Shown here in pieces: positions 34,863 through 44,692 of a stretch of DNA of 64,000 nucleotides (position 1 is its first letter; each line of letters starts with the position of its first letter). The notes under the pieces were generated by a model that saw nothing but the letters and a program-made list of their open reading frames with translations, did not search any database and had not been told where the DNA came from. The position numbers and the translations under genes were made by a program. The DNA is from DATKZM01 sp035527975 (lineage in GTDB: Bacteria; Pseudomonadota; Alphaproteobacteria; JAPULJ01), in assembly GCA_035527975.1 (NCBI GenBank), contig DATKZM010000091.1, positions 1 to 64,000 on the forward strand, read 5' to 3'.

Positions 34863-35167
34863 AGGCGGCGGTCGCCGAGGCGCTGAAGACCGTCAAGGAC
34901 CCGCACATGGATGTCGGCCTGCCCGAGATGGGCATGGTGCGCGGCGTTGAGGTGAGCGCGCAAGGCGCCGTGACCGTGGCGATCGTCTATCCCTGCATGG
35001 GCTGCCCGGCCTACGAGATGATCCAGTGGGACATCAAGCAGCGCGTCGGCGCGGTCGAGGGCGTCAGCGCCGTTACGGTCAAGATCGCCTGGGGCGAGAA
35101 ATGGCGGAAGTCCGACATCGCCCCGGCCGCGCGCGAGCATGTGAAGGGTTACGGGTTTCAGATATGA
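34850..35167 (+). CDS. paaD: PaaD N-terminal (MIP18/DUF59) domain as separate protein
   Basis: A 105-residue protein corresponding to the first half of classical PaaD (about 165 residues). It contains KTVKDPHMDVGLPEMGMVRGV, the conserved-Cys region VYPCMGCPAYEMIQ and the WGEKWRKSDIAPAAREHV segment, and then stops where classical PaaD would continue into a zinc ribbon. This domain belongs to the Fe-S assembly-associated MIP18 family and is thought to help mature the oxygenase or its reductase. GTG 34850 is preferred, with GGGGAG 8-9 bases upstream and a 13-base overlap with paaA; ATG 34835 has no Shine-Dalgarno sequence. The missing C-terminal domain is encoded at 35403. Confidence 0.85.
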   Translation: MDRLKAAVAEALKTVKDPHMDVGLPEMGMVRGVEVSAQGAVTVAIVYPCMGCPAYEMIQWDIKQRVGAVEGVSAVTVKIAWGEKWRKSDIAPAAREHVKGYGFQI

Positions 35168-35403
35168 ACGAACGCGTCCTTGAACCCGATACCGAGCTCT
35201 ACGAGGTCTTCGGGCGTCACCGCATCGACGGTAGGCTGGAGCATCTGGGCTCGCTGAGCGCGCCCAATCTCGACCTCGCCATGGCGCGGGCGCGGCTCAT
35301 TTATTCCGAGCGCGAATGGATAGAGATGACCATGGCGCCCGCCGCGGCCTTCGAGCGCGTGATCGGGCGGCGCGACCCGGGCTCGGCCGTGGGCTTCGCC
35401 TGA
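35164..35403 (+). CDS. paaB: PaaB-like small subunit of the Paa-type oxygenase
   Basis: A 79-residue protein matching PaaB through LYEVFGRHRIDGRLEHLGSL and LAMARARLIYSEREWIEMTM, the beta-strand/helix core that lets PaaB bridge PaaAC heterodimers. It is shorter than enteric PaaB (about 95 residues) at the C-terminus. The start ATG at 35164 overlaps the upstream stop as ATGA, and its own stop overlaps the next start as TGATG, so translation of the middle of the operon is tightly coupled. It sits between the two halves of PaaD, an arrangement I do not know from classical paa operons. Confidence 0.85.
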   Translation: MNERVLEPDTELYEVFGRHRIDGRLEHLGSLSAPNLDLAMARARLIYSEREWIEMTMAPAAAFERVIGRRDPGSAVGFA

Positions 35404-35615
35404 TGGCGCATGACAAGACGCAGAAACCCGAAGCTGAGGCGCCCAACGTAGACACGCCGGTCACGGTGTTCGGCGACCGCTACGATGCCAAGGTCGAGTG
35501 CCCGTGGTGCGGCTCGACCGACAGCCGCGTCGTCAATCCCTTTGGCGGCACGGTTTCGGAGATCGCCTTCACGTGCCAGAGCTGCGGCAACCCCTTTGGC
35601 TGGATGAAATGGTAG
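35403..35615 (+). CDS. paaD: PaaD C-terminal zinc-ribbon domain as separate protein
   Basis: A 70-residue ORF starting at the ATG within TGATG at 35403. Residues about 32-70 hold two CxxC pairs (VECPWCGS and FTCQSCGNPFGWMKW) separated by an NPFGGTVSEIA loop. That is the pattern of the C-terminal end of classical PaaD (CPRC, EFGST, then CxxC and PFDYFK). The first 30 residues are polar and look like a linker. It presumably binds zinc and works with the DUF59 protein at 34850. Together the two pieces add up to about the length of one PaaD. A longer reading from 35316 would overlap paaB fully and is rejected. Confidence 0.8.
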   Translation: MAHDKTQKPEAEAPNVDTPVTVFGDRYDAKVECPWCGSTDSRVVNPFGGTVSEIAFTCQSCGNPFGWMKW

Positions 35616-35667
35616 CGCCCCAGCGCGCCCTGGGCGCGCGAAGCACGGATAACGAGGAAAGCCGGCG

Positions 35668-36513
35668 ATGGAGCTGACCCCCGAGGTGCGCCAGGCGCTG
35701 CGCGATGAGCTCGTCTGCATCGCCGACAGCAAGTGGGTGCTCGGCCACTGGTACATCATGGTGATGCGCAACGGCCGTGGCCTGCAGGACTTCACCTCGA
35801 TGGCGGCGATGGCGCAGGACGTGCTCGGGCACACGCGGGCGCTCTTCAAGTTTCTGGAGGATGTGCTCGATGAGCCGGAAGGCAGGCTCGAATTCGGCCG
35901 CGGCAAGGATGCCCTGCACGCGATCAGCCTGCTCGACCACGCGCCCGAAAGCTGGGGCGACTTCGCCGGCACGGTTTTCATGGCCGAGGCGGCGATCGCC
36001 GAGCTCGCCGCGACCCTGCAAGACGGCGCCTTCGAGATTGCCGGCCCGCTGCTCGAACAGATCGCGACCGAGACCGGGTTCCACCTGCTCTGCGCCACCG
36101 GCTGGCTGAAGAGCTTCAGCGACCAGGACCGCGCGGGTCTCAAAGCCGCCTTGCCCAGCCGCCTGCCGCAGGCGGTTGCCTGGTTCGGCGCGCAAGATGC
36201 CGACACGAAAGATGTGCTGCTCGGCAGCGGTATCCGTGCGCGGCCGGTCGGCGAGGCGCGCCGGGCCTTCGTCGAAGGCGCGCTGCCCAAGCTGGCCGAG
36301 GATGCCGGGCTCGATGCCGCGGCGGTGATGCCGGGTGCGGCGCCCGGCCCAAGCTGGGATGCCCCGCGTCGGCGCGAGCGCGACCGGGTGTTCTCCGCCG
36401 AGATGTGGGAGTTCATGGTCCCGACCAACGAGGACGCCGTGCTGGCGCGGCGGCCGCTGGCGGTCAGCGTCGGCGACAATGTCGGCCCCGTCGCGGTGAA
36501 GGCGGGGCAGTAA
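35668..36513 (+). CDS. paaC: PaaC-like structural subunit of the Paa-type oxygenase
   Basis: A 281-residue ferritin-like protein matching PaaC: CIADSKWVLGHWYIMVMRNG, then AMAQDVLGHTRALFKFLEDV (PaaC has DLLGQARAL) and LEQIATETGFHLLCATGWLKSF (PaaC has KEVxYHLRxSxxWL). In classical complexes PaaC lacks a working diiron site and supports PaaA. Some possible ligands (ETGFH) remain, so an inactive site is likely but not certain. The C-terminal 70 residues exceed enteric PaaC (about 250). GAGGAAAG precedes ATG 35668. No PaaE-type ferredoxin reductase follows; the next genes are a toxin-antitoxin pair on the other strand. Confidence 0.87.
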   Translation: MELTPEVRQALRDELVCIADSKWVLGHWYIMVMRNGRGLQDFTSMAAMAQDVLGHTRALFKFLEDVLDEPEGRLEFGRGKDALHAISLLDHAPESWGDFAGTVFMAEAAIAELAATLQDGAFEIAGPLLEQIATETGFHLLCATGWLKSFSDQDRAGLKAALPSRLPQAVAWFGAQDADTKDVLLGSGIRARPVGEARRAFVEGALPKLAEDAGLDAAAVMPGAAPGPSWDAPRRRERDRVFSAEMWEFMVPTNEDAVLARRPLAVSVGDNVGPVAVKAGQ

Positions 36514-36534
36514 AGGCGGGAGCCGACACCTGCC

Positions 36535-36822
36535 TCACAATGCAGACGGCCAGCGGCGGGCAGCGTGATAGACCCGCAAGACCTCCACCGCATCATCCTT
36601 CAAACGATACGGCACGATGAATGGCGTTCCCGCAACAATGAGCTCGCGGGTGCCGTCGATCCGCCCGGGGCGGCCGATATTCGGCGTCGTCGGCAGATGC
36701 GTTTCGACCAGAGACAGAATGCGCTCGACGACGGCTCGCGCGGCCTGCGGGTCGTCGCGGGCTATGAAGTCGAACACGGCCTTCAGATCGTCCCGGGCTT
36801 CGGGCGCCCAGACCACGCGCAT
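36535..36822 (-). CDS. ParE/RelE-family toxin
   Basis: A 95-residue basic protein of the ParE/RelE toxin superfamily: MRVVWAPEARDDLKAVFDFI, then RIDGTRELIVAGTPFIVPYR and VEVLRVYHAARRWP, the usual beta-hairpin end with the VYHxxRxWP motif. ParE members inhibit gyrase and RelE members cleave mRNA; the VYHAARRWP ending is shared by both, so the target is open. It starts directly after the antitoxin stop (no gap), as in a type II operon. The 3' end faces the Paa-like cluster. Confidence 0.9.
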   Translation of the reverse strand: MRVVWAPEARDDLKAVFDFIARDDPQAARAVVERILSLVETHLPTTPNIGRPGRIDGTRELIVAGTPFIVPYRLKDDAVEVLRVYHAARRWPSAL

Positions 36823-37089
36823 TCAGGTTTTCCGGACCCGTGACGGATGGCGCTCACCCAGGGAAGAAGCCCAGGATTTAACATCGTCATGCCCAATGCC
36901 GTTGCCGGCGTCGAGCGACGCCATCGCTTGCTCGATCCCAGCAAGCTGCCATTCCTGAACGGCGACGAATTCCTCAATAGCCTCCGCGCCCAAGAACGAT
37001 TTGGTCCGCTTCATCATTCGGGCGATGCGGTCGAGGCGAGCTTCGGTCTCCGCGCTGATGCGGACGGAAAGAACTTTGCTTTCGGTCAT
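36823..37089 (-). CDS. Ribbon-helix-helix antitoxin (CopG/ParD-like)
   Basis: An 88-residue protein with an N-terminal ribbon-helix-helix fold: KVLSVRISAETEARLDRIARMM, then KRTKSFLGAEAIEEFVAVQEW. The C-terminal tail (GHDDVKSWASSLGERHPSRV) is the usual toxin-wrapping segment. It is the first gene of the toxin-antitoxin operon, and an inverted repeat at 37105-37138 fits its own operator, so the pair is probably autoregulated. Confidence 0.9.
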   Translation of the reverse strand: MTESKVLSVRISAETEARLDRIARMMKRTKSFLGAEAIEEFVAVQEWQLAGIEQAMASLDAGNGIGHDDVKSWASSLGERHPSRVRKT

Positions 37090-37104
37090 GAAGCCATCCC
37101 AATT

Positions 37105-37138
37105 TAGTATGTTGTATACATATCACTACAATATACTA
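37105..37138. promoter_or_regulatory. Inverted-repeat operator/promoter of the toxin-antitoxin operon
   Basis: Arms TAGTATGTTGTAT (37105-37117) and CTACAATATACTA (37126-37138) are inverted with two mismatches and an 8-base spacer. The region is AT-rich, unlike its surroundings, and lies 16 bases upstream of the antitoxin start. The right arm includes the stop codon of the GH3-family gene. Confidence 0.75.
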
Positions 37139-38662
37139 TGATTTCGTAAAGTCCCGCAAATCCTGAAACAGCGCCTCGTCATTGATGATGCGTGGCACCT
37201 TGTTCTGGCCGCCGAGCTTGCCGCGTTTTTTCATCCACGCGGCAAAGCTGCCGTGCGGAACCGCGTGGATGCGGGGGGCATGGAGGCCGAAGCCGCCGGC
37301 GCGGTGGGCGGCGTAATCCTCGTTGCTCTCGCAGAGCGCGGCGTCGAGCGTCTTGGCGAAGTCCGCAAGTATGCCGGCGCCGGGGGGCGCCTCGCCGAAC
37401 TCGACAATGTAAAGATGCCGGCCAAGCTCGCCCTTGGCCTCGGGGAACAGCGCGCCAACGGAGAAATCGGCGACCATCTCGCCGATCGCTTCGGCCGCCG
37501 TGGCTACGCCGTGCTCGATTTCCTCGCCGATCAGATGCTCGCCAAAGGCCGACAACATATATGAGGTGCGGCCGGTCACCAGCAGGCGCGGCGGGTCGCG
37601 GTCGACCAGCCGTACCGTGTCGCCGACCACGTACGACCAAACGCCGGCACAGGATGACAGCACCAAAGCGTAGTTCACCCCCGGCACGGCGTCGGCGATC
37701 CAGTGGCGCGTCGGATTGGGGCGGTCCAGTTCATCCAAGGGAACGAACTCGAAGAAGAGCCCGGTGTCGAGATTGGCGCGCATACCCTCGCCCGAGCCGC
37801 GATCGGCGGTGGCGATGAAGCCCTCGCTGGCTGCATAGACCTCGCGCAGCTCGGCATGGCTGCCCTCGAGCAGGGCCTCGAACTGGCGCTGATAGGGCTC
37901 GAAACCGATGCCGCCATGCACCACGAGTTCAAGATTTGGGTAGTAGCTCGCCAGTCGGTGCGGCAGATCCGGGCGCAGCGCATGCAGCGCGTCGAAAAAT
38001 ATGAGCAGCCAGCTCGGCGTGCCGCTGACCGAGGTGATCTGCGCCTCGAGCGAGGCCGGGGCGAGCCTGGCGATCTTCTCCTCCCAGTCGGCGATCAGCG
38101 CGAGATCCCTGGGCGGGAAGTAGCGCGGGCGCGCCCATCTCGGCACCTCGGCGGCGGCGATGCCCGAAAGATCGCCCGAGCGGATGCCGGGCGCGTGCTC
38201 GGTCAGCGCGGTCGACCCGCCGAGCACGAAGCCGCGCCCGGCCATCAATCGTGAGTTCGGACGCGCGGTGACGTGATGAACCAGGATGTCGAGGCTGGCG
38301 CGGATGTTCGATTTGTTCATCGCGGCCGAGCAGGGAATGTATTTGGTGACGCCCTTTGTGGTGCCTGAGGTGACGGCGAAATAGGGGATGGTCCCCGGCC
38401 AGGTGACATCGGTGAGGGTCGGGAAGGGCGTCTGCCAATACGCCTCCCAAAAATCCTCGTAGCGCCGCAGCGGCACGCGGGCCTGGAAATCCTTGACCGA
38501 ACGGATGTCCTTGAAACCGTGATCGCGGCCGAATGTGGTTCCGGCCGCGCGGCGAAGAAGCTTCAGGAGCTCGGCTTCCTGGGTCGCGGCGGGATCGAGC
38601 GCGGCAAGCCGGGCCCGCCGCCGCCGGGCGAAGAGACGCAGCGCGGGGGTCAGGTCAAGCAT
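37136..38662 (-). CDS. GH3 auxin-responsive promoter family protein (acyl-adenylating)
   Basis: A 508-residue protein of the GH3 family. The adenylation motif YFAVTSGTTKGVTKYIP (about residues 93-109) is the GH3 version of the ATP-binding loop, followed by ITSVSGTPSWLLIFFDAL, LVVHGGIGFEPYQ, the VYAASEGFIA motif and YVVGDTVRLV. Plant GH3 enzymes join acids such as indole-3-acetate or jasmonate to amino acids through acyl-AMP; roles of bacterial members are largely unknown. It starts 10 bases after the dusA stop, so the two are probably one transcript. Its last codons overlap the toxin-antitoxin operator. Confidence 0.9.
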   Translation of the reverse strand: MLDLTPALRLFARRRRARLAALDPAATQEAELLKLLRRAAGTTFGRDHGFKDIRSVKDFQARVPLRRYEDFWEAYWQTPFPTLTDVTWPGTIPYFAVTSGTTKGVTKYIPCSAAMNKSNIRASLDILVHHVTARPNSRLMAGRGFVLGGSTALTEHAPGIRSGDLSGIAAAEVPRWARPRYFPPRDLALIADWEEKIARLAPASLEAQITSVSGTPSWLLIFFDALHALRPDLPHRLASYYPNLELVVHGGIGFEPYQRQFEALLEGSHAELREVYAASEGFIATADRGSGEGMRANLDTGLFFEFVPLDELDRPNPTRHWIADAVPGVNYALVLSSCAGVWSYVVGDTVRLVDRDPPRLLVTGRTSYMLSAFGEHLIGEEIEHGVATAAEAIGEMVADFSVGALFPEAKGELGRHLYIVEFGEAPPGAGILADFAKTLDAALCESNEDYAAHRAGGFGLHAPRIHAVPHGSFAAWMKKRGKLGGQNKVPRIINDEALFQDLRDFTKS

Positions 38663-38672
38663 GCGGTGCGGG

Positions 38673-39716
<1,044 letters not shown>

Positions 39717-39773
39717 GATAGGCGCTTGCGCGGCCGGCTTGAAGGCCGCCCGGCAAATCCGTGACCCCGACGC

Positions 39774-40220
39774 TCAGCCCGTAGCGCCGTGCGCGCGCAT
39801 GTGCCGGTAGAGGCGGTACGAAGGCTGGCCGGTGACCGGCAAACGATAGATCCGCTGGTAGCGGCGGATCGCCCGCGCGGTCTGCGGGCCGGAAAGCCCG
39901 TCGGCGCGGCCGCGGTAGTAGCCCATGCGCCGCAGCCCGGTCTGGATGCGCGCGACCCTCGCCCGCTGCCGGCCCCAGCGCCAGAACGGCTTGCCCAGAT
40001 TGATATGGTCAGGGCTGCTAAAGGCGCCGATGGAGCCGCCGGCCGCGGCGCCTATGACGGCGCCCGCGAGCACGCCGATCCCGCCCGAGGCAAGACCGAT
40101 AACCGCGCCCGTCGCAGCGCCGATGCCGGCGCCGGTCAGGCCGCGTTCGCCCGGCGTGCTGCCGCAGGCGGCGAGACTGAGCGTTGCAATAAGAAGAACT
40201 GCTGTTTTTCGCAAGTTCAT
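39774..40220 (-). CDS. Glycine-zipper lipoprotein with peptidoglycan-binding-like domain
   Basis: A 148-residue protein. The leader MNLRKTAVLLIATLSLAAC has a lipobox with Cys19. Residues about 28-68 form a glycine zipper (GAGIGAATGAVIGLASGG and similar repeats) as in SlyB/17-kDa-antigen-type outer membrane lipoproteins. The C-terminal part, RIQTGLRRMGYYRGRADGLS followed by GPQTARAIRRYQRIY, is the classic PG_binding_1 repeat that docks on peptidoglycan. A role in cell-envelope attachment is likely. It lies between dusA and the aldolase gene, all on the minus strand. Confidence 0.88.
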   Translation of the reverse strand: MNLRKTAVLLIATLSLAACGSTPGERGLTGAGIGAATGAVIGLASGGIGVLAGAVIGAAAGGSIGAFSSPDHINLGKPFWRWGRQRARVARIQTGLRRMGYYRGRADGLSGPQTARAIRRYQRIYRLPVTGQPSYRLYRHMRAHGATG

Positions 40221-40319
40221 GGTGACCCCCCGGTCCGTTCCAATACCAATATCTGAAACGCCGAGTGTGGCGAAACTGTGTCGGGCGGGCCTCGATCCGG
40301 GGCGGCGGGCCGCAGATCA

Positions 40320-41126
40320 TCAGCCCCGGTAGCTTGGATCCTTGGCGTCGATGATCCGCTGCATGGCATTGAAAACATCATTGCCGGAAGTCGTGCTCTC
40401 CGAATAGTCCGCCATCGCCTTGCGCGACTGGGCGACCGCCGCCTCGTCGTAGCGGATCGTCTCACCAGGCATCGACGTGGCCGCGGCCTGGACGTCGCAG
40501 GCGCGCTGGAGCGTCCACAAACGGCTGAACGCCTCCGGGATGGTGCGCCCGCAACTCAGGAGCCCGTGGTTGCGCAGGATGACGTAGTTCTTGTCGCCGA
40601 TGCTGGCGACAAGGCGCGGTTTCTCGTCGGGGTTGGTCGTGGTGCCCTCGAAGTCGTGATAGGCGACCTGGTCGCCGATGATCGCCGCGTAGAAATTCGT
40701 GGGCGACAGCCCCTCGGCCTTGCAGGCCACCGCCATGCCGGTCGTCGTGTGGGTGTGCATGATGCAATGGGCATCATCGCGCGCGGCGTGGATGGCGCTG
40801 TGGATGATGTAACCGGCCGGATTGACCGGATAATTCGACGGCCCGACGACGTTTCCATCGAGGTCGATCTTGACCAGGTTCGAAGCCGTGACCTCGCTGT
40901 ACATCAGCCCGTAGGGATTGATGAGGACGTGCTTGTCCGGACCCGGCACGCGCATGGTGATGTGATTGAAGATGAGCTCGATCCAGCCGATGTGATCGAA
41001 GATGCGGTAGGCTGCGGCGAGCTGGACGCGCAGGTCCCATTCAGCCGCCTCGATCCCGGCGGGCCGGCTGTCGTTCGAAGGCTTGGGCATGGAAGCGGGC
41101 GCGGCGGTGGTCGCAGGGGTGCTCAT
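40320..41126 (-). CDS. Class II aldolase/adducin family protein
   Basis: A 268-residue metal-dependent enzyme fold. The zinc-binding motif CIMHTHTTTG has His124 and His126, a third His is in VILRNHGLLSCG, and the acidic residue is likely in LMYSEVTASNL (Glu78). GxxTxRVP-type text (FNHITMRVPGPDKHVLINP) begins the domain. Members include fuculose-phosphate aldolase and decarboxylases of sugar-acid or aromatic pathways; this one belongs to the group often annotated only as class II aldolase. The gene stands alone, with no sugar kinase or isomerase near it, so the substrate is open. Confidence 0.9.
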   Translation of the reverse strand: MSTPATTAAPASMPKPSNDSRPAGIEAAEWDLRVQLAAAYRIFDHIGWIELIFNHITMRVPGPDKHVLINPYGLMYSEVTASNLVKIDLDGNVVGPSNYPVNPAGYIIHSAIHAARDDAHCIMHTHTTTGMAVACKAEGLSPTNFYAAIIGDQVAYHDFEGTTTNPDEKPRLVASIGDKNYVILRNHGLLSCGRTIPEAFSRLWTLQRACDVQAAATSMPGETIRYDEAAVAQSRKAMADYSESTTSGNDVFNAMQRIIDAKDPSYRG

Positions 41127-41437
41127 GGGGCGGGGCGTCCTTCTGGTCCGGATGAATTGGCTGACCGCGATTGTGCGCGAAAGCCCCCACTACGATCAAC
41201 CGGCGCGATCAACCGGCGCGATCAACCGGCATGAGCTCCAAAGGGGCCCGCTCGCGGCTGGGGAAAACAAGGTTCTCACGCGTTAACCATTTGGTTTCTT
41301 TTCTTCGGCCATTCTTCGCGTCACCGCAACTGCGCGGAATTCGATTAATCGCGTGTGTGATCCCGGTCACTGCGCGGGGCGGTACGGGAGCCTACAAAAG
41401 GCGTCAACAAGCCACGTTTTTGGGAAGGAAATGAGCC
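41127..41437. promoter_or_regulatory. Divergent intergenic region with three 13-bp iterons at 41193-41231
   Basis: Three direct 13-bp units CGATCAACCGGCG lie head to tail at 41193-41231, about 70-105 bases upstream of the aldolase start and some 200 bases upstream of the small ORF at 41438. The remainder includes GCGTTAACCATTTGG at about 41280, which contains a TTAACC half-site like those bound by CtrA in alphaproteobacteria; that is weak evidence alone. Confidence 0.55.
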
Positions 41438-41560
41438 ATGCTGATCGGACCCAACGACTTCGAAGTCGAGGACGTCCTCGAGGAGTCGATCTACGAAGAG
41501 GTCGAAAATTATTACAGCGACGACTTGGTCGATCTGGTCCAGAACGTCGCCTGGGAGTAG
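41438..41560 (+). CDS. Small highly acidic hypothetical protein (40 residues)
   Basis: The ORF starts MLIGPNDFEVEDVLEESIYE and ends LVDLVQNVAWE. It has an AAGGA Shine-Dalgarno sequence 10 bases before ATG 41438 and third positions biased to G/C, as expected of real genes here. About a third of the residues are Asp or Glu and there is no Lys, Arg, His or Cys. A perfect 9-bp hairpin follows 21 bases after the stop. I recognise no family and see no modification enzyme nearby, so a peptide natural product is not supported. It could be a small regulatory or protein-binding acidic peptide. Confidence 0.5.
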   Translation: MLIGPNDFEVEDVLEESIYEEVENYYSDDLVDLVQNVAWE

Positions 41561-41581
41561 ACCCCGCTCCCACCCGGCCGT

Positions 41582-41614
41582 GACGGGTGCCGGCGCCGCG
41601 CCGCAGCACCCGTC
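41582..41614 (+). terminator. Hairpin after the small acidic ORF
   Basis: Arms GACGGGTGC (41582-41590) and GCACCCGTC (41606-41614) are perfect reverse complements with a GC-rich 15-base loop. No T-tract follows, so termination would be weak or factor-assisted. Confidence 0.5.
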
Positions 41615-41789
41615 CCGCCGATAGTCCCGCCCGCGGAAAAACGTGGGCCTGACGCACTGCCGACCGATTTTCGTGACATCGCCGTAAGACTTTGAGCCGC
41701 CGGGCCATGGGCCCGGATCGGCTGTTTCGTGTTCACTGGAAATGTTTTGACGCGGAGATCGGGCGAGGGACAACCTCGCATGCTGCCTG

Positions 41790-41880
41790 TCGTCATCCCC
41801 GCGAAAGCGGGGATCCAGCTATGCCAGGCCAGATCGATGCAGGTCGTTCCATGGATTCCCGCTTTCGCGGGAATGACGGG
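41790..41880. repeat. GTCATCCCCGCGAAAGCGGGGAT inverted repeat element
   Basis: Outer arms CGTCATCCCCGCGAAAGCGG and CCGCTTTCGCGGGAATGACG are near-perfect inverted repeats about 90 bases end to end; each arm is itself a small hairpin. This is a widespread intergenic element. It lies upstream of the MetE-like gene, and the gap 41615-41981 holds nothing else that I recognise. Confidence 0.85.
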
Positions 41881-41981
41881 AGGATGGACATCGCACCGCC
41901 CCGCCGTCGCTCACAAGCATCCTCGGGAAACGGGCCGACGATGCTATACTGTTGCACGCGACCATTGACCGGGGGGGCTCG

Positions 41982-42994
41982 ATGAGCGATCTGCAACTGC
42001 CAGCCATGGGCGTCGGCTCCTATGCCGCGCCCGGTTGGTTCATCGCCATGCAAAGACTGCTGAAGCCTGAGGATCTGGGCGAAATCGATGCCCGCGAGCT
42101 GATCGAGGACGCAACCCGCGTCGTGGTCGAAGACCAGATCGAAGCAGGACTCAATGTCATTTCCGACGGCGAGCTCGGCCGCCAGCGCTTCGTCTTCGAG
42201 GTGCTCGGCCGGCTCTCCAACCTGACGCGCGTGCCGCCGCCGCGGCGCCTGGGGATCGCCGGCTACGACAAGGCGCCGAGTTTCGTCTCGGTCGGCCCGA
42301 TCGCGGCCGAGCGGGGCCTTGGTACCGTCGCGGAATTCGAGCGTACGCGCGCCATCGCACCCGATCACTGGATCAAGATCGCCCTGCCCGGCCCGCTCAC
42401 CTTCGCCTCCTACATCGCCACCGGCGAGCGCAGCCGGGACGTGGTGCTGGAAGAGCTGGTGTCGATCGTGCGCGGCGAGCTGGTGGCGCTGGCCCAGGCC
42501 GGCTGCAGCTATCTGCAGCTCGACGAGCCGGGCCTCGCGCATTTGCCCTATGCGATGACCTTCGAGGACGGCGCGCGGGTCATCAACCGCGCCATCGAAG
42601 GCGTGCCCGGCCGCATCGCCGTACATGTCTGCTACGGCAACAATGCCGGGCGGCCGATGGCCGACCGCCGGTTGCGGCCGATGATGGGGGCGCTGATGAG
42701 CCTGTCCTGCGACCAGTTGCTGCTGGAGTTCGCAGCCAAGCAGATGTCGGATGTCGAGCTGCTGGGCGAGCTGGCAAGCAAGTTCGACATCGCGGCGGGC
42801 GTCATCGATGTGAAGAACTTCTATCTCGAGACGCCCGAGGATGTCGCCCAACGCATCGACGCCTGCCTGCAGCATGCCCCCATCGAGCGGCTTGGCGTGA
42901 CCTGCGATTGCGGCTTTTCCGCTTTGCCGCGCTATCTGGCGCGCCAGAAGATGCAGGCGATGGTCGCGGGCGCCAAGCTCGTGCGGGGACGTGC

Positions 42995-42998
<4 letters not shown>
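41982..42998 (+). CDS. MetE-like cobalamin-independent methyltransferase domain protein
   Basis: A 338-residue protein equivalent to the C-terminal catalytic barrel of cobalamin-independent methionine synthase. Zinc-ligand motifs are visible: VHVCYGNN (His and Cys), the LLLEFA Glu and VTCDCGFSAL (second Cys). It opens with PAMGVGSYAAPGW, and DGELGRQRFVFEV is the family's early motif. Stand-alone MetE-core proteins transfer methyl groups from folate or from small methyl donors; without the N-terminal half, polyglutamyl-folate use is uncertain. The stop overlaps the next start as GTGA, which couples it to an acyl-CoA ligase, an odd partner for methionine synthesis. Confidence 0.88.
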
Positions 42999-44527
<1,529 letters not shown>

Positions 44528-44570
44528 GGGGCGTGCCGAACGGGGTGTCCGATGCCTGCTATCGGCCCGA

Positions 44571-44608
44571 AAGCGGACATAGTCAGACAAGGGATGCTAT
44601 GTCCGCTT
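44571..44608. repeat. AAGCGGACATAG hairpin repeat
   Basis: Arms AAGCGGACATAG and CTATGTCCGCTT are perfect 12-bp reverse complements with a 14-base loop. The family (arms with GCGGACAT) recurs at 45566-45596. It lies between the convergent ligase and greB genes and could act as a two-way terminator. Confidence 0.8.
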
Positions 44609-44692
44609 ATAGCCAAAAGCAGACCTTCATGATTTACAATATGGAATGTTTCCGCAGACACGCCCGTGCCTTAAACGTGATCTACCCGTCCC

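Noticed and set aside
33900..36513. Benzoyl-CoA epoxidase (BoxAB) or a toluene-type monooxygenase
   Set aside because: The gene set and motifs (PaaB core, PaaD DUF59 and zinc ribbon, PaaA ExxH sites with the WFGLPDW segment) fit Paa, and no BoxA/BoxC or hydroxylase-alpha/beta genes are present.
41438..41560. Precursor of a modified peptide (RiPP)
   Set aside because: There is no Cys, Ser/Thr-rich core or recognisable leader, and no radical-SAM, YcaO, lanthionine or protease/transport gene is adjacent.
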